Positions 11,771 through 23,010 of a DNA stretch of 64,000 nt are shown one piece after another. Below the pieces are notes generated by a model that did no database searches, was not told the origin of the DNA, and was given only the letters and a program-made list of their open reading frames with translations. The DNA comes from Lunularia cruciata. Taxonomy: Eukaryota; Streptophyta; Marchantiopsida; Lunulariales; Lunulariaceae. The stretch's first letter is position 1. Each line of letters begins with the position of its first letter. The stretch lies in the NCBI GenBank assembly GCA_948567375.1, contig OX419762.1:41397034-41461033 (forward strand). The letters are read 5' to 3'. The translations under genes and the position numbers were made by a program.

Positions 11771-11865
11771 ATTGGGGCTTAGCTTCATTTTAGCTTTTTT
11801 GTCTCTTCCTTGTACGGCATGATGGGGTCTTCACATCCTTCATTTTTTTGATGAGTTCACCTTCT
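11771..11865 (+). repeat. Dispersed repeat, copy 1
   Basis: It shares TTTTTTGTCTCT, CTTGTACGGC, GGGGTCTTC and CCTTCATTTTT-type blocks in order with 36609-36705 and, inverted, with 13541-13630. It could be a SINE or an LTR fragment. Confidence 0.65.
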
Positions 11866-13540
11866 TTCTATATATAATCAAATTTGAAGATGAGAAAAAA
11901 TTACAAAAGAAAACATTAATTTACATTCAAATTGGATTTTACATACTCAATTCTATTATTAGTGATGGCTTAAGGCCTTGTTATTTGTACTTAAAACAAG
12001 CATCTCCCACTTTTTATTTCACATAAATACATATGAAGGTTCTACAATACTTTGTTGAGAAAATCCATGGATATTGTTTTATTCATGTTGCCTTTTTAGA
12101 AATAAACAAATATATTAAGGTTGAATCATATTTATTTTATACTCTAGATATTTTATGAACTTAAACAATGTAAAATGAACTCATCACTTTAAAATAAAAC
12201 TCATGGCAGAGTATTTATTCTGCCACATTGCAAATATTCCTTGTTATAGAGAATCTTACCAACTCTTATGTTCAAGAGCTTCTAAGATAATGAAAGAAGC
12301 ACACTTTTCTCAAAACTTATACTAGTTCATATTCTAAAACATAGAGAAAAACTCTCAATATTAACTTATAGAAAAGAAGTTAGTAGGTCATCTATTTTGG
12401 CTTTTGAGGTATTTTTCTTAGTTTTAATCCAAGTACAAAAATACCATATATTCCCTAAGAGGATACTCAAGTTCAAAATTGACTAGAAGTAACCTTTTAT
12501 TTAAATTCCTTTGGACTAAGCAAACTCACTTGGATTATAAAATATAAACAACAACTTTGGGTCACAAGTTAAATTGGGTCTAACCAACTTTAAAGTTTGT
12601 CATTCTAAATTACTGAGTTTATGACACACATAAGATAATTCAAAAGTATATGATATTATTAATATAATAATATTTAATATAAGAGTAATTCATATATAAA
12701 TGATATGATATAAAGTTAAAGTAAACTTGGAATACTCTATAATAAAATCAAGAAGCTTTCTAAAGGATGTCCACTTGCTATCATAGAGTTACACAAGAAG
12801 AAAAGAAATAATGAGTATTACTAGAAAAGGATTTTCACATTTGTATGCATTATTTTACAAGAAAAACATGTTAATAGTTAGTATGTTCTAAGAGTATTTT
12901 AACTAGCCATGAAATTAATCTTCTTACAAAAGAGAATTTGGTTTGATGTTCAAGATTCCTTGCTTGTGTCCAAAAACACACAAAAGACACCAAGTATTTA
13001 TTGAAATTTTGTTACAAGTCCCTTGGCCACATATAATCAATAAAGACAACCATTTCTTTCTTCAATTGAGGCACTAAACCCTATGCATGCAAATTTTCAC
13101 TCATAAAGAGACCAATCATGCATTACAAAAAGATTAGAAACTTATGAAATTCATATAAAACTCAAAAGAGAGAAAAATACAAGATAATACCTCCCCATTG
13201 AAAAGAAGAGATTACATGGTATCTTAATTGCTTCATTATATATCTCATTAAGGGTATAAGATTGCCTTCAAGTATTAAAGCTCCTTACATCTATTACAAC
13301 AATGTCTAATTAATTCAATCAATTTTCATGAGGAATTGGTCAAAGATGTGATTCTAGTATTCCAAAATTCCCTAAAGCTAGCTTTATTTTTCCCTCTCAA
13401 ATTTTCTCTATCTCATAATTGCATCTCTACTTAGAAAATTCCTTAGTTTTTTATTATAAACTTTGTAAAACAAGTTTCAATCTTAGCCAAGGATTGGATC
13501 TAAGATGATGCACATAATATATTAGAACTTTGGAAAAAGG

Positions 13541-13630
13541 CAACCACATAGAACACATGAAGGATGGGAAGACCCATCAAGCCAGACAAGTGAGAGACAA
13601 AAGAGGTGAAATGGGGCTAGACCCCAATAG
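13541..13630 (-). repeat. Dispersed repeat, copy 2 (inverted)
   Basis: The minus strand reads GGGGTCTAGCCCCATTTCAC, then CTTTTGTCTCTC, CTTGTCTGGCTTGA and GGTCTTCCCATCC, colinear with the copy at 36609. Confidence 0.65.
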
Positions 13631-13647
13631 TATCAATAAATAAATAA

Positions 13648-13663
13648 ATATATATATATATAT
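13648..13663. repeat. TA microsatellite
   Basis: About eight TA dinucleotides follow a short run of AAAT units. Confidence 0.8.
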
Positions 13664-14383
13664 GGATACATCTTCAAAAATCAAGAAATTGAAGCCAAGT
13701 ACCACAATGAAACACTTCAAAATTGAGTTTATGCTTTTAAGATTTAAAACTAACATTAATCAATTTGGAAGTATGAGATTCAAGGAATGGATAAATTTTC
13801 ACTTTTCATTTTGATGAAGTTCAAGAATATAAACTCAAAATCCATTTAAATTTTGTAAAAGTATGAAGAGGTATTTTTTAAGATAACAAGTTGAGTTTGA
13901 GCTACATATTTTATAATAAAATGAATGTAGTGTCTATAAAGGATAAGAGCATACATAGGATGTTGTATATATCCTAATTATCTATTCAAGAATACTAATT
14001 GGTTCTTAGAGTGGAGCTAGGGTTTGGTTCTTAAAATGATGTCTAAGTTTGATTAATTCGTTTGAAAAATTTGAGTAACATATGAGTTTAAGGTTTGAAA
14101 TCAAGAAGTCTCTTATTTAGTGCTTCAACCAAGAGTCATTCAAATTGTAGCACTCTTGGAGTTTTGGTAGCTTAATGTAATATAAAAAATTATATAGTGT
14201 GGATAGTGCTCAATAAAAATTGCTTGTAGAGTACTTAGTCATTGATGTAGCTTCCAAGATAAGAAATAAACCATGTAGATCCTTTGCATTTCTTTGTTGC
14301 GGGTGTTTCTTTCTTAGTTCTCTTGTGCATATCCTTATATAAGTTTAAAACTATTGATCTAGGTAATGCTTAGAGAATTGTAA

Positions 14384-14420
14384 CAACTCTCAATAACTCT
14401 CAATAACTCTCAATAACTCA
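14384..14420. repeat. Tandem decamer CAATAACTCT
   Basis: Three to four head-to-tail copies of a 10-base unit are followed by degenerate versions up to about 14440. Confidence 0.8.
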
Positions 14421-14999
14421 ACTCTCTCAATAACAACCAGATTGCAATATATCAATAACAGATCAGTCAATCCTATGAGGATATGGGTCAGAAATGGTTA
14501 GATACCTATACTATTACCTAGTTTTACCCTCTTGCATAGAAAGTAGTATTGGAAATAGATAATGGCACCAAGAAGGTACATTACAAGAAGGTACACAAGA
14601 AAAATCACAATCACACAAAAAGTAAATTCCAATTAAACTCTAAAAGTGATGGTTCAATCCAAAGGTGCTAATTCAACCCAAAGTTCACCCCAAGGATACA
14701 TGTTCTGCTGTTCCTCAAAGGCATGAGTTCTTCCAAAACTGAAGACTTCATACAAAGATGTCTCTCTACATATGTATAATCTTTGGTTTTCATAAACATT
14801 ACAGTCCTTGAAAGTTCCATCAAGTTCATTTTGTTAACCAAGGTGTCTCATAGTAAATAGTGCCTCTTATTATTAGAATGTTTAAAAATTTCTTGTAGTT
14901 AATTGTGTGCTTTTAGTTCATGATAAGATCTAGGGAAACTTGAGAATGACAAAGAAGCACAAATGTGAAATGAACGTCCAAAGTGAGGAGTGAATTACT

Positions 15000-16537
15000 A
15001 AAGTCACTCATCGCTTGATTTTCATATCCTTAGTAAGTTCAATGGTAACAAGACAATGGAATTTGATATCAAACCATGTGTCATAGGACTGAGATCTAGT
15101 GACAACCTCAAAGGAGAGTCCAACTATTGTACCTATGTGATTGACATTTACAAGCTACCAAGAAAAATCATTACAATAAAGGCAAGATAGGAGGCACTTG
15201 CCACTAAGAGTTCATTTTGTGCTTTTAGTTCACAATTTCACCTAGAGCCTCTTAGTACCAAATGAATTAGGTAATGAATAAGAACAAATATGAGTTGTTT
15301 GGAGGGTTGTTGAGTTGACCTATGAAACCATGGAGGCATAAAGAGTTGAGGCAGGTTTTTTGTGGTTATGTGGCAAGTCATTGGGTGGATTGGGATTGCT
15401 AGCACATGAGATGTGGAGACTCATTTAGGCACTATTACATGAAGGCCATTCACTTTGACTTTAGATGGCATCCGAGAGGCTTTTGCTTTACCAAGGTGTA
15501 GTTTGAGGAATAGGACAATTCTGTAGGATGCAAGATTGCTTTCCTATTAGAGACCACACCACAAGGAGATATCTTGCTTGGTAGTATATATACCCATCAT
15601 GGTGGCCATTCTTTTAAATGTTTAGTTCACTCCTTGTGCCCACCCGTAGACCCAAGGTAGTGCATAGCCATCTTGCTCTTCATGTGAAGAGCAAGGTTGA
15701 GCACTTCATAGAGGAATATGTTTGGGTAAAGTTGATGTTGTCAAGTGTTGAGACCAAGTTGACATTTTGGAGAAATGTCAATTTGGCCTCAATAATTGCC
15801 AACATCTAGACTTGAAACAATTCAAGAGGAATTTTGTTGGACAATTCTACTCCTCTTTTCTTGGAGAGTGGCATTATTGGAGAAGATGAGGTTACATATA
15901 GACTCACTTTTAGTGGGGAGGAGGTACCTCTCCATGGTACATATAAGGATGAGGATTAGCTTGAGGTAGAGCATGAGGATGAGTGAAAACAATGTAAGAA
16001 TGTAATATTGTGTAAAACCTCTTTGGAATGCATGTATTGATTTTCATGAGTAGTTCTTATGCTTTTGATATCTTTGAGTTTTAATATGTTTAAGATTTTT
16101 GAAATCATGCTTTCAATGTATCAAATCATTTTTTTTTTATTTTGTTTTAGGTTTCTTAGGGTTAGATTATTAGATTCACTTTAATACTTCAACTTTGTGA
16201 GTTGATATTTATGCGTGCATAAGTAACTCTCCTCATGTTGTAGATGGCACCTCCTTGTAGAATTAAGCTAAGGATGGTGTTTACCATGATCCATTGGTGG
16301 AAGATCCTAGCCTACCCGGTGGAGTTGTGAGACCCCATGATCCTACTTTTGGGGAGGACTTTATCTTAAAGGATGGATTTGCAAAAGGAGGTGAGGAGAT
16401 ATTGCAATTACCCATTGCCCATCCAAGGTATGAGGATAGTAACCCTTTAGTGGAGATTGAGGTTTGTGTGTGATTAAGCAAGATATGGCTATTATAGCTT
16501 AGAGATCTCATTCCTTGCATGATCTTGCATCTCCACC
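15000..16537 (+). other. Coding-like remnant of unknown identity, left of element B
   Basis: Several short stretches look like old coding sequence, for example a 63-codon frame at 15618-15809 and a piece near 16268-16467 reading GVVRPHDPTFGEDFILKDG. No protein family is recognised. The segment is the left flank of element B and probably continues to its right (22189 onward), so B seems to have landed inside an older repeat or pseudogene. Confidence 0.35.
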
Positions 16538-16542
16538 CTACT
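16538..16542. repeat. Target-site duplication of element B, left copy (CTACT)
   Basis: CTACT directly precedes the LTR start and recurs exactly at 22184-22188 after the other LTR. Confidence 0.92.
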
Positions 16543-16645
16543 TGTAAAAGACCGAAACCGAGGAGAGAAATAGGAGAATGGAATCTCACATTGGGACACT
16601 TGAATGAGCAAAAACTCCAAATGCCTAGCATGAGCTTCGACCTTG

Positions 16646-16656
16646 GTATTTATAGG
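16646..16656 (-). promoter_or_regulatory. Predicted TATA box of the B LTR
   Basis: The minus strand reads CTATAAATACC. The same sequence is kept at the matching place in the other LTR (about 21864-21874). Confidence 0.6.
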
Positions 16657-16673
16657 TAGCATACAAGACCCTT

Positions 16674-16895
16674 GAAGCTTCTCAAGAAGCTTCCTTGAGC
16701 CGCTTTCTTGGAGTGCAAGCCGAGTTAACTAGGAAGCTTCTCAAGAAGCTTCCTTCTAGAAGCCGCCTACTTGGCGTGCAAGCTAAGCTAGTTAGAAGCT
16801 TCTAGAAGCTTCCTTCTAGAAGCTACCTGCTTAGGGCGCAAGTTAACTAGTTGGGAAGCTTCCCAAGAAGCTTCTTAGATGCTTCTAGAATATTC
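16674..16895 (-). promoter_or_regulatory. Heat-shock-element-like array in the 3' LTR of B
   Basis: Alternating GAA/TTC blocks occur in four clusters. 16795-16812 is GAAGCTTCTAGAAGCTTC, four inverted nGAAn units with exact 2-base spacing. 16883-16895 is TTCTAGAATATTC, three units with exact spacing. 16674-16694, 16732-16764 and 16855-16876 are looser versions with 4-base gaps or extra units. The consensus for plant heat-shock factor binding is nGAAnnTTCnnGAAn. The array lies upstream of the TATA box for minus-strand transcription. Confidence 0.7.
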
Positions 16896-16965
16896 TAGGC
16901 TATTTTGTCTTATTATCTACTTCATAAGCTCGACTAACTTTGTCACTAAACTCCATATTGTTACA

Positions 16966-16979
16966 TATTCCCCCGCCGC
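16966..16979 (-). promoter_or_regulatory. Polypurine tract of element B
   Basis: The minus strand reads GCGGCGGGGGAATA directly before the 3' LTR. Confidence 0.75.
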
Positions 16980-16999
16980 TAGTTGGTGACGTCCTCGTC

Positions 17000-19900
17000 G
17001 CCAGTGAAGCTTCGAATTCCTTAATGGCCGTCTATGCATTTTGGAGGTGGGAAAGAGGTTCCCATGTGGCATCATGAAGGGGATACCCTTTCCAAAGGAC
17101 CTTGTACTCCGTATGTTGGCGACGGCCTTGTTGAATATGGCAACGCGTAAGGATATGATCAACTTCGTACTCCTCATGATCATTGATAGGGACAGGAAGA
17201 GGGGGAGGTTGGACTTGAGAGGAAAAGGAAGAAGGGTTAGGAACAAAGGGTTTCAACTTGGAAACATGAAAGACAGGATGGATACGCATGTGACAAGGCA
17301 AGGCAAGTTGATAAGCAACAGGAGAGACAATGTGGGTGATATCAAAGGGTCCTATCCAATTAAGGGCAAGTTTACAAACTTGGGTATCAAGTGGGAGAGG
17401 GAGGTTACTAGAGGATAGCATGACTTTATCACCAACTGCAAAGGTGAGATCACGACAATTGTGGTCTGCATAATTGTTTTTGGCGATTCTGAGCAACAAG
17501 GAGGTGAGACTTGGCTTGTTGGAGAGATTGGGATATAGTGGTCAAGAATGTGGAAGTATGAGGAACCTGAGAGGGAGGGGGAGCAAGAAGAGAATCTGGA
17601 ACAAGCGGATCTTGGCCAAAATTGAGAAAGAAGGGAGAAAATCCGGTGCTTGCCTGTTTGGAATTGTTGTAGGCAAATTCTGCAGCTGCAAGACATTCAT
17701 CCCAATTGGTATGGTGGACATTGACAAAGGCCCGCAACATATCCTCCAATGTATGATTTTCATGTTTGGTTTGTCCATCAGTTTGAGGATGATAGGCCGT
17801 GGACAAAGCAAGCTTGGTGCTGAGTATCTGGGAGAGTGCTTGCCAAAACTTCCCAGTAAATTGAGGATCACGGTCGGAGATGAGTACATGTGGCATCCCA
17901 TGATGCTTGAAGACATTGTCGAAGTAGATTTGCGCTAAGGTTGGAGCATCCACGGTATCATAGGTTGGTGCCAAGTGGATTTGCTTACTAAGCTTATCCA
18001 CAAACAACACGATTGCGGTGTGTCCTTGTTGTGTCTTTGGCAAGGATGTGATGAGATCCAAGCTCACATGCTCCCAGCAAGTGGATGGAATAGCGAGTGG
18101 TTGAAGGAGTCCACTCGGCTTCTGGTTGCTGGTCTTGTTACATTGGCAACTCTCACATGATTGGACAAAGTCTCAAACATCTCGTGTCATGTTGGGCTAC
18201 CACCATTGGCGTTGGAGGCTGCTCAAGGTCTTGTCCACTCCTATGTGACCAGCGATTGGTAAATCATGGGCTTCTTGAAGGCGCACAAGTCGAATATCAC
18301 CTTTGGCTGGAACATAGATCTGGTCTGCATGGAATAAAAGGCCTTCCTTGAAGGAGAAGGTGTTGTACTCCTTGTCGTATGCTGTTAGACGACCGTGTAC
18401 CATTTGGAAGAAGGGATCTCATTGTAGAGCTGATTGAAACTCATTATGAACCTTAGGGTCAATGGACACCGTTGTAATTGCCGCCGTGATGAGAGGAAGA
18501 GCCTTCAAATCAGGTCGTCGTGATAGAGCATCAAGGATGACATGGAACCGACCTAGTTTGTACTCAAGTTTGATGTTGAATAATTGGAGTTACTCTTCCC
18601 ATCGATGATGCCAACTCTTCATGTGCTCCAAGTGTAAGGTCTGCAAAAATGGCTTGTGATCAGTTTGCATGATCACTTGTTTCCCCAAGAGATAATGCCT
18701 CCATACCTTGGTGGCATATACCATTGCAAGTTGTTCCCAATCTCGAGCAGAGTAATTTCTTTCAGCTGTATTTAGTTGGCGAGACACAAAGGCAATAGGA
18801 TGTAGTCCATCTGGAAATTCCTGTTGCAACACAACTCCAATTGCAAAGTTAGAAGCATCAAAATCAACCACACAAGGTAGTTGAGGATCATATGGTTGAA
18901 GAATTGGTCTTGAAGACACCATATGCTTTAATTTCTAGAATGCTTCTTCATGCTTGGTGGTCCACTGGAAGCTCGAGTTCTTCCCAAGAGGTCAGTCAAT
19001 GGTGCAGCCACGTGAGCATAATAGTGGATGAACCGTCGGTAAAAACTGGCCAATCCATTGAATGCTCGTACTTCTGTAGCATCCTTCGGGGTAGGCCAAT
19101 CAGTAATGGCCTTGATGTTCTCTTCTTCCATCTTGATCCCCTCTGATGCAATCTTATGACCCAAGAAGGTAACCTCCTTCTACCAAAAAGCACACTTTGA
19201 CTTCTTGTAGTAAACTTTCCACTGTCTTAGTTGTCTTAGGACTTCTTGCACATGATTCATGTGTTCTGCTTCTGTCCTACTATAGATTAAGATATCATCT
19301 AAGAACACCACCACGGACCGATCCAATAGTCCTTCCAACACCCAATGCATCTGATCCATGAAGACTGCTGGAGCATTAGTGAGTCCGAAAGGTAGAACTC
19401 TCCACTCAAAATGTCCATACCTTGTGCGAAAAGCAGTCTTTTGCATGTCCTCGCCTTCAATAGGAATTTGCCAATAGCCGCAACAAAGATCTAGCTTGGA
19501 AAAGTAGCGTGCTCCACTTAGTTGATCAAGCAGGTCATCAATCCGAGGCAAGGGATATGCATTCTTCACGGTTTGCTTATTGAGTCCACGGTAATCAATA
19601 TAGAAACAAAGTCCTCCATCCTTCTTTGGAACAAATAGTACCGGTGCTCCCCAAGAAGAGGTACTATGTTGTATGAAATCCTTCTCCAACAACTCTGTAA
19701 GTGTTGTTCGCAACTCCTCCAACTCCTTTGGTGAGAGCCGATAGATTGGTCTACTCAGTGGAGTACTCCCTGGCAATAACTCGATCTTGAAGTGCATACC
19801 TTGATTGAAGGGTAATCCCTTTGGCAGATCATCCGGAAACACATCTGCAAACTCCTGAACTATCTGATCAACCATTACTTGATGCGGCACTTGGCCCTCC

Positions 19901-20580
19901 TCAGATTGTTCTTGTGCAATCGGCTTGATCCACACCACAAATATAGACTTATCTTCCTCCAAAGCTTGCTCTATGGCTGCTTCATTAACAAACTTCCCTT
20001 CTAGGGACTCATCTCTCTTCCAAGCTTGCTCCATGGTTGCCTTCCTAGCAAACTTCCCATCTTGGGACTCATCTCCCTTCCAGATTTGCTCTATGGTTAT
20101 CTTCTTGATAAACTTCCCATCTTGGGACTGACTATTCTTAGGTGTCTTACTCAGAGGTGCCAGACAACCTAATCGGAAATTCCTACCTTGGTGTTGTACT
20201 TGAATTTGGCGTCGGGTCCAATCAAATTGAACCTTATGATATTCAAGCCAAGGTAGACCCAGAATGATATCATAGTGTAGAGGTGCCACTACAAACCTCA
20301 TACACTCCAAATACTCCTTCCCAATCTTGAAGGTAACAGGATGCAAGGTGCGGAATGCAGAACCCTTTCTACCATCCACCATCATCAAACTACCTCCAAT
20401 CACTGGCTTGATAGGAATACCCAATTCCTCTACTACTTGCATAGACATGCAATTCTCTGAACTTCCAGAATCAACCAAAATTCTACAACCCCAATCAGAT
20501 ATCATACCTTGCAAGTGAAGTAGACTTGCATAGATCGAGCCTTCAATCCCATTGGAACTAATCAAGTTCCCAATAGGCGG
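17000..20580 (-). pseudogene. Element B pol: protease, RT, RNase H, integrase, chromodomain
   Basis: A 461-codon open segment (20565-19180) holds the protease ([12 protein letters not shown], then [10 protein letters not shown]) and RT ([32 protein letters not shown], catalytic [10 protein letters not shown]). It stops at a TAG near 19181. RNase H continues at 18922-18590 (DFDASNFAIG, MQTDHKPF). Integrase follows: a zinc-finger remnant with AGHIGVDKTL (18403-18197), then the core (18067-17450; ISDRDPQF). The catalytic glutamate after DGQT is lysine (codon 17765-17767). A chromodomain ends the protein (EYEVDHILTRC...EYKVLWKGYPLHDATWEP, about 17180-17035). Chromodomains bind histone-tail methyl-lysine and mark chromoviruses. 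Several stops and frameshifts make it non-functional. Confidence 0.92.
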
Positions 20581-20591
20581 TTCAAAATCTC

Positions 20592-21740
20592 CTACTGGGA
20601 TTCCTCGTTTCCCTGATCATTTCGCTCCACAACCTCCACTTGGGCAACTTGTCGAGGTCGTCCATTCTTGAGTGGACATTCAGCAATGCGATGCCCCAAT
20701 TGGCAACAATAAAAACAACCTCCATTTTGTTGTAATCTTTCTCTATCTGCTGTGCCAAGTGGTCTTTGTTGGATAGCATCAATCTCCATTGGTATTGGTT
20801 CTTCCACTCGTGGTACTGGTAGGCTTTGTGTAAGTCAAGGTCAAGACCAAGTTGTCACAACCAAGGAATCAAAACGCTCAGCCAATTGCATGGCTTCTTC
20901 TACATTTTGTGGCTCTCGTATGGTCACCTCCAATTTGGTTCGTGACTTCAATCCTTGCATAAATCAATCTAGAACTTCACCTTCTTGGATATCTAGAATT
21001 TGCATGATGATTCTGAAATTGTGTGATATAGCTTCTCACTAAGCCAATCTGCCTCAACTCCGCCAATTTATCTTGTGCGACTCGGGTGGCATTTATAGTT
21101 TGAAATCGACAAAGTATTGCATCCTTGAATTATGCCCATGTCGAAATCGGTGTAACAATTTGTCGTTTAGCTCTTTCTACTCGAAATCACCACCAAAGTT
21201 TTGCCACGCCATCTAATTGGCTAGAAGCCAAGAGAATTTGTTTCCGCTCGTCTTGAAGATTGGTGGCTTCAAAGTAACGTTTGCAGTCAAACACAAAATT
21301 CTCCACTGTGCCTGGAAGATTCTTGCCTTCAAACACCTTGGGTTTTGGAAATCAAATGCAATCTTCTCCATCTCGAACTGGCGCTCTGTCTATCTGTTCT
21401 CATCGTTGCTGGTCTCGTTCATCCAACAATCAAGTAAGATGCTCGATTTGTTGTTGCATTGCAAGGATAACATCTGGTATTGCCGCCATCGCTACTACTC
21501 TATTCCACTACTCTCAATTTATCTAATTGATTAACACATAGATACAACACGTCCACCGTTCTCCATAAGTTACAACTAGAAGTATCAAGGGTTCCTCTGA
21601 CACGGTGATCATATGTAGAAAATCCTACCCAAAGCGCGAGGTGATGAATTGTGTGAAACAATACTTTGGTAATATCTGGACATGAAAGTCCCAATGGTTT
21701 GGTGGAAGTGGATTTGGTGGTCCATAAATTCCATCCATCC
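20592..21740 (-). pseudogene. Element B gag, decayed
   Basis: The minus strand shows capsid-like sequence with stops (KLEVTIREPQNVEEAMQLAE near 20950-20890). Downstream is a zinc knuckle CFYCCQLGHRIAEC (about 20720-20675), C-x2-C-x4-H-x4-C. Gag packages element RNA. The frame is broken several times (for example near 20975 and 20860), and the knuckle part survives as a 71-codon open piece (20807-20592). Confidence 0.8.
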
Positions 21741-21747
21741 CATTCCT

Positions 21748-21759
21748 GCTCTAATACCA
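21748..21759 (-). promoter_or_regulatory. Primer-binding site of element B (tRNA-iMet type)
   Basis: The minus strand reads TGGTATTAGAGC one base inside the 5' LTR. The plant initiator-Met consensus is TGGTATCAGAGC, so there is one mismatch. Confidence 0.85.
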
Positions 21760-21760
21760 A

Positions 21761-22183
21761 TTTAAAAGACCAAAACCGATGAGAGAAATAGGAGAATGGA
21801 ACCTCACATTGGGACACTTGAATGAGGGAAAACTTTGAATGCCTAGCATGAGCTTTGGCCTTGGTATTTATAGGTAGTATACAAGACCCTTGAAGCTTCT
21901 CAAGAAGCTTCCTTGAGCCGCTTTCTTGGAGTGCAAGCCAAGTTAACTAGGAAGCTTCTCAAGAAGCTTCCTTCTAGAAGCCGCCTACTTGGCGTGCAAG
22001 CTAAGCTAGTTAGAAGCTTCTAGAAGCTTCCTTCTAGAAACTACGTGCTTAGAGCGCAAGTTAACTAGTTGGGAAGCTTCCCAAGAAGCTTCTTAGATGC
22101 TTCTAGAATATTCTAGGCTATTTTGTTTTATTATCTACTTCATAAGCTCGACTAACTTTGTCGCTAAACTCCATATTGTTACA
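21761..22183 (-). repeat. 5' LTR of element B
   Basis: Aligns end to end with 16543-16965 (about 18 differences). The perfect heat-shock-type motifs are retained at 22013-22030 and 22101-22113. Confidence 0.92.
21892..22113 (-). promoter_or_regulatory. Heat-shock-element-like array in the 5' LTR of B
   Basis: GAAGCTTCTAGAAGCTTC (22013-22030) and TTCTAGAATATTC (22101-22113) are identical to the other LTR although the LTRs differ elsewhere. This is the LTR that would drive the element's genomic transcript. Confidence 0.7.
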
Positions 22184-22188
22184 CTACT
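22184..22188. repeat. Target-site duplication of element B, right copy (CTACT)
   Basis: Exact repeat of 16538-16542. Confidence 0.92.
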
Positions 22189-23010
22189 TTTCACATCTAT
22201 GTAAGGAGATAGAGTGGCTTGAGGTGAGGAGTATGACACTAGAGAGCAAGATTTTGAGACATACCTAATTGCATAGACCATCACAAGAGCAACATAGTTC
22301 ATTCCTCACATAATGTATGCTCATGAGAGGAGAAGACTCTATTTTTGGATGTTTGTTGTCTTGTAGACATTTTGTGGTATACTAGTCCTATTTAAAACTA
22401 GTGGAGATCCTCCTTGGAGTGATTAGAGTGGTCACCTTTTCTAAGCAAGATTACATTTGCATATGTACCACGGCCTAAAGTTAAAAAGTTTGTGGAGTAT
22501 TGTTGTACATGGTTTGAGATTATTATTTGGACTAATAGCACGAGGGTAGAGAGTAAGGGTGGAGAGGATGATTACTTGGATGCTGTGAGAGGCTTCACAC
22601 ATAGATCATATAATGCATTTACCGCCCTAGATCTATCACTACGTGATATTTTGATAATTTATATTGTATCCCTTCCTTATTATAGGAACCATTCTCATCA
22701 TATTATCCATCCACCTCCATTTACTCCTTTCTTGATAGGCATAAGATACTCCTTTGCTTTAGTATGGGATCCCTTGAGAGCTCCATTAGATAGATTTAGA
22801 GTAGACACATGGTTAGCTATTGATTTCATGACGGAAGATTTGACTTTAGGTCATCTTTGAGTATAGTGCAGATCCATATGATAGTCATATGATATCCTTT
22901 ATAGACCCCCATATGTGCGAGTCTAAGTGGGAGTGGATGTGGATATATAGTCTGGTATTTTGCCATGCATGCCTCTATAAGTGGCTTGATGAGGCACTTA
23001 CACATAGTGG
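22189..23010 (+). other. Coding-like remnant of unknown identity, right of element B
   Basis: A 123-codon open frame (22492-22860) and shorter pieces before and after it (for example SYDILY... near 22880) look like worn coding sequence. No motif is recognised. The segment may be the continuation of the left flank at 15000-16537. Confidence 0.35.

Larger units (their letters stand above)
11131..14999. other. AT-rich stretch without a recognisable gene
   Basis: I see no conserved protein in either strand. The short open frames (for example the 73-codon minus frame at 11428-11649) have no recognisable motif. The stretch holds two copies of a dispersed repeat (11771-11865 and 13541-13630), a TA microsatellite and a short tandem repeat. 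Confidence 0.6.
16543..16965 (-). repeat. 3' LTR of element B
   Basis: 423 bp with TG...CA ends. The minus-strand promoter would have its TATA box (CTATAAATACC, 16646-16656) with the palindromic AAGCTT arrays immediately upstream (16674-16895). Confidence 0.92.
16543..22183 (-). mobile_element. Complete Ty3/gypsy chromovirus, family B (5641 bp)
   Basis: Two 423-bp LTRs (16543-16965 and 21761-22183), a perfect 5-bp target duplication, a tRNA-iMet primer site and a polypurine tract bound the element. Minus-strand pol runs protease, RT, RNase H, integrase, chromodomain. I count about 18 differences between the LTRs (about 4%), so the insertion is not recent. In-frame stops and frameshifts break gag and pol, so this copy cannot move by itself. 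Two solo LTRs of the same family and orientation lie at 8657-9089 and 25605-26016. Confidence 0.93.
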
